NCBI GenBank assembly: GCA_947628025.1
Contig: CANQYH010000070.1
Span: 1 to 12,470 of the forward strand
Direction: 5' to 3'
Length of the DNA stretch: 12,470 nucleotides
From: an uncultured Lachnospiraceae bacterium
GTDB taxonomy: Bacteria; Bacillota; Clostridia; Lachnospirales; Lachnospiraceae
The translations under genes were made by a program, and so were the position numbers. Below, piece after piece: positions 7,242-12,470 of this stretch. The notes beneath the pieces were generated by a model. The model was given only the letters and a program-made list of their open reading frames with translations. It was not told the origin of the DNA and searched no databases. Within the stretch, counting starts at the first letter, position 1; each line of letters starts with the position of its first letter.

Positions 7242-8382
7242 GTATCTCCGTCTTTCCGAAATCCGATGACAACACGATGCAGATCCAGGTCTTGCCCTGA
7301 TTCAGCGTGATCTCCTCATTTTTCGCGTTATAATAATGGGTAACGCCGAATTCGCCGTCTTTCTCCCAGCCGACGGGGATCGCGCGGCCATTGGTGATAT
7401 AATATCCATACAAAGGATTATGTACGTCGATGTCCCGGTACTGGGTCGTAGCGTAAAATCCGCCGGAACAGTACTGGATGATGATGTTTTTGACCGCGAG
7501 CGGCCCCTCGTTTCCCTCGTGGGCCGCGCCGTACTGGTAGCGGTAATAAAGCCCGTCCTCTTCATTGTACAGAAAATACGGCTCATTATAAACGTAGCCC
7601 GGGACCACCTTATAGGCCTCCAGAGAATCCGTCAGCTGCACCTCTTCGCCGTCTTTCGCGAAACGGAAATGCCCGTTATAATCCTCCGCGTATTCCTGCC
7701 GGTAGCCCATTTTCTCGATGGACTCCTTGATCCCGTCGGCGCTGGCGTAGGCGTTGTGAGGGGCTTTCCGGTCCTTGGAACGGTAATAGGCGATCGTGCC
7801 GATCCCCTCGATGCCGTTAATATTGTCGACATACTCCAGATAGGGCTTGGCAAAGGTGCTCTGTCCGAAATGGGCGTAAACCGCGTCGAATTCCCTCGCG
7901 AAATAGACGTAATAGGTCCGGCAGCTGCGCACGGAACCGATCCGGTCCAGATCGTCGTAATCCTCGATGAGCGCCATATAGCGGTTCATGCCCGCCTCCA
8001 CGGGAGCCTCATAGACGACCCCCGCCCGGTTGATGCCGTAATGGGGCAGGGCGGCCTTGTCGTTGCTGATCATGATCGCCAGCGGCCTGCGGTTGCCGAT
8101 CTCCACGTCCACCATCTCGCCGGTCAGGTAACTGCGGATCTTTCCGTCCACCTCGACCCGCTCTTCCTGCCATTCTTCCGTCTCTTCCGGAGTCGTCTCT
8201 TCCTCCGCCGCCGTCGTGATCACGATCGGCGCCGCCGTCGTCGTCTCTTCTTCGGCCGTCTCGCTCTCCGATTCCGTCGTCACAGCTTCCAGCGTCGCGG
8301 ACGCTTCCTCTTCTTTTTTTCCGCATGATACCGCCGCCAGGGCCAGTGCCAGCGCGGTCAGGCATATGATCGCTTTCCTCAT
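7225..8382 (-). CDS. DUF3048-domain lipoprotein (YerB-like)
   Basis: Start chosen at ATG 8382 (385 residues). It gives a lipoprotein signal MRKAIICLTALALALAAVSC with the lipidated Cys at residue 20, AGAGGA lies about 9 nt upstream, and the ATG overlaps the ybeY stop as ATGA. An in-frame start 29 codons earlier (8469) lies inside ybeY and is less likely. Residues about 22-80 are a Glu/Thr/Ser-rich linker. The DUF3048 N-terminal domain follows, with RPLAIMISND (100-109) and the family hallmark IGSVRSCRTYYV (148-159) then YAHFG. The second half, with VKNIIIQYC, fits the DUF3048 C-terminal domain. The function of the family (YerB in Bacillus) is unknown; it is an extracytoplasmic, membrane-tethered protein. 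Its position beside a flippase suggests an envelope role, by inference only. Confidence 0.92.
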   Translation of the reverse strand: MRKAIICLTALALALAAVSCGKKEEEASATLEAVTTESESETAEEETTTAAPIVITTAAEEETTPEETEEWQEERVEVDGKIRSYLTGEMVDVEIGNRRPLAIMISNDKAALPHYGINRAGVVYEAPVEAGMNRYMALIEDYDDLDRIGSVRSCRTYYVYFAREFDAVYAHFGQSTFAKPYLEYVDNINGIEGIGTIAYYRSKDRKAPHNAYASADGIKESIEKMGYRQEYAEDYNGHFRFAKDGEEVQLTDSLEAYKVVPGYVYNEPYFLYNEEDGLYYRYQYGAAHEGNEGPLAVKNIIIQYCSGGFYATTQYRDIDVHNPLYGYYITNGRAIPVGWEKDGEFGVTHYYNAKNEEITLNQGKTWICIVLSSDFGKTEIHGKSE

Positions 8383-8876
8383 CTCGTGTATCCTCTGCTT
8401 TTTAAGATTTCTTCCTGCTTTCGCTCCATCCGGAGCCGTTCCTCTTCCTCCATATGGTCGTAACCGCACAGATGGAGCATACTGTGGGCCGTCAGAAACG
8501 CCAGTTCCCTAGCCGGGGAATGTCCGTATTTCTCCGCCTGTTCCAGCACCTTATCGACGGAGATCATCACGTCTCCCAGCATCAGCTCCCCGGATTCCGG
8601 ATTGAAGCAGTCCGCAAAATCCTCTTCCACCTGCCCGAAATCCGACGGTGTCCCGTATTCCAGCGCCGGGAAAGACAGCACGTCCGTAGGCTTGTCCACC
8701 TGCCGGAACCGGCGGTTGATCTCCCGGATCTCCTCGTTCCCCGTAAGCACTACGTTCACCTCTGCCTCATAGGGACATTTCTCGTAGTCCAGAGCCGCCT
8801 CCACCACATCGTTTATGATCTCTTCATAGGGAATCTCCAGCTTTGTCTCCGCCTCATAATCGATCCATACCGTCAT
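8379..8876 (-). CDS. ybeY: Endoribonuclease YbeY (rRNA maturation)
   Basis: A 165-residue protein with the zinc-binding H-x3-H-x5-H motif of YbeY: HSMLHLCGYDH, with His131, His135 and His141. The conserved NRRFRQVDKPTDVLSFP segment (54-70), with its Arg and Asp residues, and ELMLGDVMIS (97-106) are also present. Length is normal for the family. YbeY is a metal-dependent single-strand RNase in 16S rRNA 3'-end maturation and late 70S quality control. Start ATG 8876 overlaps the phoH stop (ATGA), with AGGA 6 nt before the ATG. Its own stop overlaps the lipoprotein start in the same way. The phoH-ybeY pairing is conserved widely in bacteria. Confidence 0.98.
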   Translation of the reverse strand: MTVWIDYEAETKLEIPYEEIINDVVEAALDYEKCPYEAEVNVVLTGNEEIREINRRFRQVDKPTDVLSFPALEYGTPSDFGQVEEDFADCFNPESGELMLGDVMISVDKVLEQAEKYGHSPARELAFLTAHSMLHLCGYDHMEEEERLRMERKQEEILKSRGYTR

Positions 8877-9937
8877 GGCCTGTCCTGCCTCCCGTTCTCA
8901 TTGGTCCTGCGCAGCCTGGGCGGCCTGCCGCCGCTGCGCTCCCTGGGAGGCTCGTGGTCCATCGGCCTCTTTTTCCGCGCTTCCCGGGACTCATAGGCGT
9001 CGTAGGCCTCCACGATCTTCTGCACCAGCGGATGGCGCACCACGTCGCTGTTGGTCAGATAACAGAACCCGATATCCTCCACGTTCTTTAATACTTTCAC
9101 CGCCACATCCAGACCAGAATCCGTTCCGACAGGCAGGTCTTTCTGCGTCTGGTCGCCGGTGACGATGACCTTGGAACCGAAGCCGATCCTGGTCAGAAAC
9201 ATCTTCATCTGGGCCGGCGTCGTATTCTGGGCCTCGTCCAGGATGATATAGGCGTTGTCCAGGGTCCGCCCCCGCATATAGGCCAGCGGCGCTACCTCGA
9301 TCAGGCCTTTCTCCGCGTTGTGAAGATAGGACTCCGCTCCCATGATCTGGTAGAGCGCGTCGTAAAGGGGCCGCAGGTACGGATCGATCTTGCTCTGCAG
9401 GTCCCCCGGCAAAAATCCCAGCTTTTCTCCCGCCTCGATGGCCGGCCGCGTCAGGATGATCCGCCCCACCTCGCCGTCCTTAAACGCCTGGATCGCCATG
9501 GCCATCGCCAGGTAGGTCTTGCCGGTCCCGGCCGGGCCGATCCCGAACACGATCATCTTTTTGCGGATCGCGTCCACATATTCTTTCTGTCCCAGGGTCT
9601 TGGGCTTCACCGGGCGGCCGTTCACCGTCCTGCAGATGATGTCCTTATCGATCTCCAGGATCTGATGGTCCTGTTCCGAGAAAGAAAGCGCAAGGGCGTA
9701 GTCCACATTCTGGGCCGTGATGGCGCTGCCGCGCTTTGACAGCTCCATGAGATTCTGGAACACGCTTTTGGCCTTGCCGGCCGTCTCCTCCGGCCCGATG
9801 ATCTTGATGGCCCCGTCCCGCGACACCATCGTCACATGAAGCGTCCGTTCGATCTTTTTCAGATATTCGTCAAACTGCCCGCAGACATTCCGCTCATGCT
9901 CCGCGGGAATATCGATCATGGTTTCGATCACACTCAT
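8873..9937 (-). CDS. phoH: PhoH-family ATPase (PhoH/YbeZ)
   Basis: A 354-residue protein. Residues about 1-70 form a small KH-like N-terminal domain. The P-loop NTPase follows: Walker A GPAGTGKT at 134-141, TRPAIEAGEKLGFLPGDLQ at 163-181, Walker B IILDEAQN at 231-238, and TGDQTQKDLP at 260-269. The family is an ATPase, probably RNA-helicase-like, that acts with YbeY in RNA and ribosome metabolism; despite the name, a phosphate-starvation role is not general. The C terminus (about 318-354) is a low-complexity Arg/Pro tail beyond the usual end of the fold. ATG 9937 overlaps the yqfD stop (ATGA). The nearest strong Shine-Dalgarno, GAGGAG, is 14 nt upstream, which is far, so translation probably depends on coupling to yqfD or on a weaker GAAAG site. 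Confidence 0.96.
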   Translation of the reverse strand: MSVIETMIDIPAEHERNVCGQFDEYLKKIERTLHVTMVSRDGAIKIIGPEETAGKAKSVFQNLMELSKRGSAITAQNVDYALALSFSEQDHQILEIDKDIICRTVNGRPVKPKTLGQKEYVDAIRKKMIVFGIGPAGTGKTYLAMAMAIQAFKDGEVGRIILTRPAIEAGEKLGFLPGDLQSKIDPYLRPLYDALYQIMGAESYLHNAEKGLIEVAPLAYMRGRTLDNAYIILDEAQNTTPAQMKMFLTRIGFGSKVIVTGDQTQKDLPVGTDSGLDVAVKVLKNVEDIGFCYLTNSDVVRHPLVQKIVEAYDAYESREARKKRPMDHEPPRERSGGRPPRLRRTNENGRQDRP

Positions 9938-11265
9938 GTACTTTCTTTCATCTCCTCATCCGGCGTATCCTGCGTGCTTACCGGCCGGCGGACGGAAATC
10001 TCCTCCTCGGCCGTCACCGTACATTCTATCGTATAGGATAAGCCATTATTTAGTATTCTAACATCATTTTTGATAATGTGTACCCCCTTTTGTAATAATT
10101 TTTCAATATATTTTTCATTTATGTACTCCGAACGGTCTTTCAGCTCCTTTTCCGTATAGGGACGCTCATAATAAACCGTTTCTTCCCCCACGGTCTGCTC
10201 CCAATAGACCGGTAAATAGAAATCCCCGAACAGGCAGAGCTGGCGTACCTGGGTCGTTTCTTTCCAGACCGGACGCTCCGTGTTCTCCGCCTCCGGGCCC
10301 GGATCCAGGCCGGCCTGTGACATCGCCCACCGTCCGAATGATACGGCCGTCTCTTTTAACGCCGTCCAGAGTTCTCCCCGCGCCGGAAGCGACAAAGACG
10401 CCCGGAAACGTCCCGCCGTCAGCGCCGCCCGGAAGCGCCGCCTGCCGGTCCGGGTTTCCACCCTGCAAAGCAGAGGTTCCTCGGTACGGTACGCATATTG
10501 TGTCCGCGCATAGATATCCGCGTCGGCGTGGACGTACTTGATACGGACCGTTTCCCCGTTATCGTCTATGACCGACAGGGCGGAGGAAACCAGAAGCTGT
10601 CCCTCCTCCACCGTATCTCCGACCGCCACGTCCGCCTTTCCCTGGCGCACGATCATCCGGGTGATCACTCCGGCGGTACCGGCCGCCAGTTCGCAGGGAG
10701 AATCATCCCTGGGAGGGACGGCCGAAAGCGCCTCGTTTTCTTTGATCCGCACCACCAGCCGGGTCCCGGTGACGCTGGCGGATACCCAGGTGATCTCCGG
10801 AAACGCGCTGCGGAGCGAATCTTCCAGATCTTCGCAGGACACATCGTTTTTGCGCATCCCGTACCGGACGTCCAGGGATTCCAGATATTCCATCAGCGTA
10901 TCCCGGCTGTAATGATAATTCCCCTCGAAAGAAATGTTCCAGATAAAAAGTGAAAGCGCATAGATCAGGGCAAAACAGGCGCCAGTTCCCAGAAGAAGCC
11001 CCTCCCGCTTCCGGTTCCGCCGGATAAAAAAGGGCGCCCCGTATCTTCCCAGGACCCGCACCCGCACTCCCGCCTTTCTGGCCAGCGGGCGGATCTTCCA
11101 GAAATGGGACAACAGCATCCGGCATTCGATCCCCTCCCCGCGCTCGCAGACGTCCCAGGGGTCCATCCGGTTGGCGCAGCACAGGTTCAGGAACCGCTCC
11201 GGTCCCTGGCCGCTGATATGAAGACGCAAAAATCCTTTCCGGTAACAGGTGAATCTGTTCAGCAA
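9934..11265 (-). CDS. yqfD: Sporulation protein YqfD
   Basis: Start chosen at TTG 11265 (443 residues), because GGAGGAG sits 8 nt upstream and the protein then opens (M)LNRFTCYRKGFLRLHISG, with PERFLNLC shortly after, as YqfD proteins do. The frame stays open 58 more codons upstream. Residues about 89-110 form the single membrane helix (LLLGTGACFALIYALSLFIW). An extracytoplasmic POTRA-like region follows (FEGNYHYSRDTLMEYLESL), and then the YqfD domain. It is somewhat longer than the about 400 residues of the Bacillus protein, with an Arg-rich insert past the middle. YqfD is a mother-cell sporulation protein (sigma-E regulon in Bacillus); its biochemical role is unclear. The last 35-40 codons before the C-terminal tail are strikingly AT-rich compared with the rest of the gene. 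It ends in an ATGA overlap with phoH. Confidence 0.92.
   Translation of the reverse strand: MLNRFTCYRKGFLRLHISGQGPERFLNLCCANRMDPWDVCERGEGIECRMLLSHFWKIRPLARKAGVRVRVLGRYGAPFFIRRNRKREGLLLGTGACFALIYALSLFIWNISFEGNYHYSRDTLMEYLESLDVRYGMRKNDVSCEDLEDSLRSAFPEITWVSASVTGTRLVVRIKENEALSAVPPRDDSPCELAAGTAGVITRMIVRQGKADVAVGDTVEEGQLLVSSALSVIDDNGETVRIKYVHADADIYARTQYAYRTEEPLLCRVETRTGRRRFRAALTAGRFRASLSLPARGELWTALKETAVSFGRWAMSQAGLDPGPEAENTERPVWKETTQVRQLCLFGDFYLPVYWEQTVGEETVYYERPYTEKELKDRSEYINEKYIEKLLQKGVHIIKNDVRILNNGLSYTIECTVTAEEEISVRRPVSTQDTPDEEMKEST
10055..10063 (-). promoter_or_regulatory. Candidate internal extended -10 promoter for phoH-ybeY
   Basis: Inside the 3' end of yqfD, the - strand reads TGTTAGAAT: an extended -10 (TG, one base, TAGAAT) with the hexamer at 10055-10060. 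It sits in an AT-rich island (about 10020-10125) in otherwise GC-rich coding sequence. No good -35 is seen at 16-18 bp, though extended -10 promoters need none. Transcription from here would start about 110 nt before phoH. Candidate only. Confidence 0.35.
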
Positions 11266-11448
11266 TCCGCGATCTCCTCCGTCCGCTCCGATCTTATCAC
11301 GGCTCCCTGTCCGGAACCCTCTTTCGCAGTCACATTCGGCCGCATCCCCGGCTCCCGCGGTTTGTTCTGGTCCGTCCCGTCTTAACGGCGGCCTGCTCCG
11401 GACCGGCTGCCCGGCCTGACGATCCGTACGTTTTGGCAAGCGGCGCTC
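11266..11448 (-). other. 183-nt yqfC-yqfD spacer, open in the yqfD frame
   Basis: This stretch is longer than usual between yqfC and yqfD. It stays open in the yqfD frame back to TTG 11439. That TTG has AGGAG 6 nt upstream, overlapping the yqfC stop (TAGGAG). The 58 encoded residues are Arg/Gly/Asp-rich and resemble translated non-coding GC-rich DNA more than a folded domain. I see no terminator hairpin. Most likely untranslated spacer, or a yqfD N-terminal extension. Confidence 0.5.
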
Positions 11449-11718
11449 CTACGTTTCCATGCGCACGGACCCGATCTGCCCGGCGATCATCATATCGTCT
11501 TTCGTATAATATTCAATCCGCAGACGCTTCCCGCTGATCACGATCCGGCAGGTCCTGGCCTGGAGCCGGATCTCCTCCTCGTGAAAGCTCACGATGCGGT
11601 TATAGTTTTCAATGTAGACATTCTGCCTGCCGGTGACGGTAATGACCGGTTCCCCCAGGGCCACATCCCGGGGGATATGGAGGGCAGACGCCGCCTGCCC
11701 CCTGATATTCTCAAACAT
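11449..11718 (-). CDS. yqfC: Sporulation protein YqfC
   Basis: An 89-residue protein matching the YqfC/YabP fold seen in spore-formers: 'GEPVITVTGRQNVYIENYNR' near residues 22-41, then IVSFHEEEIRL and a terminal beta-rich half (RIVISGKRLRIEYYTKDDM, and I.G.I..V). Length is as in Bacillus. YqfC is required for efficient sporulation in Bacillus, where yqfC-yqfD is transcribed by sigma-E in the mother cell. ATG 11718 has GGAGG 6 nt upstream. It lies just after the rpsU terminator, so it needs its own promoter. On the - strand CATAGATT (11748-11755) matches the sigma-E -10 pattern CATANNNT, but the -35 region is not convincing, so I do not list a promoter. Confidence 0.93.
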   Translation of the reverse strand: MFENIRGQAASALHIPRDVALGEPVITVTGRQNVYIENYNRIVSFHEEEIRLQARTCRIVISGKRLRIEYYTKDDMMIAGQIGSVRMET

Positions 11719-11766
11719 CCCAGGCCTCCGTCCCTGCCGTTTCTAAAAATCTATGCGCCGCAGACA

Positions 11767-11799
11767 GAAAAAAGTCCTCAATCAAACGACTGAGGACTT
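11767..11799 (-). terminator. Rho-independent terminator after rpsU
   Basis: On the - strand, AAGTCCTCA (11791-11799) pairs perfectly over 9 bp with TGAGGACTT (11772-11780) across a 10-nt loop. The run of T continues to 11768, giving TTTTTT in all. It begins 8 nt after the rpsU stop and ends rpsU as a separate transcript ahead of yqfC. Confidence 0.93.
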
Positions 11800-11807
11800 A
11801 CATCCGA

Positions 11808-11984
11808 TCAATTATACTTCCTTTTTCTCGCAGCTTCAGACTTTTTCTTACGTCTTACGCTGGGCTTCTCGTAATGTTCTCTCTTGCGGATCTCCTGCTG
11901 AATACCAGCTTTCGCGCAGTTTCTTTTAAATCTGCGCAAAGCGCTGTCCAGAGATTCATTGTCTTTCACGATTACGTTTGACAT
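11808..11984 (-). CDS. rpsU: 30S ribosomal protein S21
   Basis: Reading the - strand from ATG 11984 to TGA 11808 gives 58 residues. It begins MSNVIVKDNESLDSALRRFK and continues with RNCAKAGIQQEIRKREHYEKP, then ends in a Lys/Arg-rich tail RKKKSEAARKRKYN. This is the standard bacterial S21 sequence and length. S21 is a late-binding protein of the small subunit that helps initiation on mRNA. Upstream lie AAGGTG, 6 nt before the start, and a second purine-rich block, GGAGGGAGG. The gene is a single-gene transcription unit with its own promoter, leader and terminator. Confidence 0.98.
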   Translation of the reverse strand: MSNVIVKDNESLDSALRRFKRNCAKAGIQQEIRKREHYEKPSVRRKKKSEAARKRKYN

Positions 11985-12005
11985 AGCTCACACCTTACCT
12001 CCCTC

Positions 12006-12034
12006 CAGTTGTGTATTTGTGCATCATACAACTG
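12006..12034 (-). promoter_or_regulatory. Hairpin in the rpsU 5' leader, adjacent to the Shine-Dalgarno region
   Basis: In the rpsU mRNA, CAGTTGT (12028-12034) pairs over 7 bp with ACAACTG (12006-12012) around a 15-nt loop. The 3' arm runs directly into the GGAGGGAGG ribosome-binding region. The predicted leader is about 70 nt. The hairpin could modulate ribosome access; no known riboswitch or r-protein leader class is recognised. Confidence 0.5.
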
Positions 12035-12060
12035 TTTGGGTACTACCTAGCACTGTCCTA

Positions 12061-12088
12061 ATTATACCATAAAAATGGGTTTCGTCAA
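12061..12088 (-). promoter_or_regulatory. Sigma-A promoter of rpsU
   Basis: On the - strand, TTGACG (12083-12088) and TATAAT (12061-12066) are separated by 16 bp, with a perfect -10 and 5 of 6 at -35. Transcription should start near 12053. Confidence 0.9.
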
Positions 12089-12126
12089 CTGGTTTTTTTC
12101 ACAGTTTTTTAATTTTTTTTAATTTT
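12089..12126 (-). promoter_or_regulatory. Phased A-tracts (probable UP element) upstream of the rpsU promoter
   Basis: On the + strand, T-runs lie at 12093-12099, 12105-12110, 12113-12120 and 12123-12126, with centres about 8-12 bp apart, immediately upstream of the rpsU -35. On the - strand these are A-tracts roughly in helical phase. That fits an UP element bound by the RNA polymerase alpha subunit and/or a bent region, as expected for a ribosomal protein gene. Inferred from sequence pattern only. Confidence 0.55.
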
Positions 12127-12470
12127 CACCCATTTAACTGCGCCCTTAATACCTCCGCCGCTTTCTCAAGCGCCGCGTCGATGCCGGACGGGTCCTTGCC
12201 GCCCGCCTGGGCCATGGCCGGGCGTCCGCCGCCGCCGCCGCCCACCAGCGAAGCGATCGCGCGGATCAGATTGCCGGCGTGAGCGCCCTGTTTCTGGGCC
12301 CCGTCGGTCGCCGTCGCCATCAGGTTCACCTTGCCGTTCTGGGCCGACGCGATGACGATCACGCCCTCTCCCAGCCGGTCCCGCAGCTGGTCGCCCAGGC
12401 CGCGCAGGCCGTTCATATCCACGTCGGCAACGCGGGTGATCAGAACTCTCATCCCGGCGATCTCCCGTAC
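12126..12470 (-). CDS. alaS: Alanyl-tRNA synthetase, C-terminal end (5' partial)
   Basis: The frame enters from the right edge; 114 residues are visible and end in RAQLNG. The sequence is the C-terminal DHHA1-type domain of AlaRS: a segment with LGDQLRDRLGEGVIVIAS, then KVNLMATATD, the Gly-rich GAHAGNLIRAIASLVGGGGG, and the very characteristic GRPAMAQAGGKDPSGID, followed by a helix ALEKAAEVLRAQL. AlaRS charges tRNA-Ala, and its editing and aminoacylation domains lie beyond the window. The gene stops 38 bp before the rpsU -35 box. Confidence 0.96.
   Translation of the reverse strand, partial: VREIAGMRVLITRVADVDMNGLRGLGDQLRDRLGEGVIVIASAQNGKVNLMATATDGAQKQGAHAGNLIRAIASLVGGGGGGRPAMAQAGGKDPSGIDAALEKAAEVLRAQLNG

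Noticed and set aside
5934..7310. 458-codon open frame on the + strand opposite the flippase gene
   Set aside because: It is antisense to a clear membrane protein, and its product is an implausible His/Asp/Arg/Gln-rich polymer. GC-rich codon bias on the real strand keeps this frame open.
7336..8328. 330-codon open frame on the + strand opposite the DUF3048 lipoprotein gene
   Set aside because: It is a shadow of the real gene; it has no recognisable motif, and its end mirrors the Glu/Thr linker as an Arg/Phe-rich run.
11740..11766. Sigma-E promoter for yqfC (CATAGATT at 11748-11755)
   Set aside because: The -10 pattern fits and sigma-E control is expected from Bacillus, but the region 14-15 bp upstream falls in the rpsU terminator T-tract and does not match a sigma-E -35.

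Overview
The window looks like a chromosomal segment of a fairly GC-rich, endospore-forming member of the Clostridia. Lachnospiraceae is my best guess, by inference only. The reasons are the sporulation genes yqfC and yqfD, the Firmicutes-type order rpsU-yqfC-yqfD-phoH-ybeY, a flippase of the SpoVB type, strong purine-rich Shine-Dalgarno sites, and several TTG starts. I see no mobile element, CRISPR array, tRNA or rRNA.

Layout. Positions 1-3442 (+ strand) are an accessory cell-surface block. It holds the 3' part of a beta-helix carbohydrate-binding protein (Cthe_2159 type), closed by a GC-rich terminator. A membrane-anchored phosphodiester glycosidase with a 63-bp tandem repeat follows, then an overlapping small four-helix membrane protein. 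Positions 3492-12470 are all on the - strand. Read in transcription order (right to left) they are: the 3' end of alaS; rpsU with its own sigma-A promoter, leader hairpin and terminator; then yqfC, yqfD, phoH, ybeY, a DUF3048 lipoprotein, a SpoVB/MurJ-type flippase, a small BofC-like secreted protein, and last a BaiN/HI0933-type flavoprotein behind its own promoter. The two blocks converge at about 3443-3491.

How the genes work together. Between yqfD and the lipoprotein, three junctions are ATGA overlaps and the next is a 17-nt overlap, so these genes are probably translationally coupled. The run mixes sporulation genes (yqfC, yqfD), RNA/ribosome genes (phoH, ybeY) and envelope genes (DUF3048 lipoprotein, flippase). 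An AT-rich patch inside the 3' end of yqfD carries an extended -10 motif. It could be a vegetative promoter that frees the housekeeping genes from sporulation control.

No clearly new system is evident. The points most worth a second look are that AT-rich island, the in-frame 58-codon stretch ahead of yqfD, the rpsU leader and the alaS/rpsU overlap, the 63-bp repeat tract, and the surface trio of beta-helix protein, phosphodiester glycosidase and orphan membrane protein.
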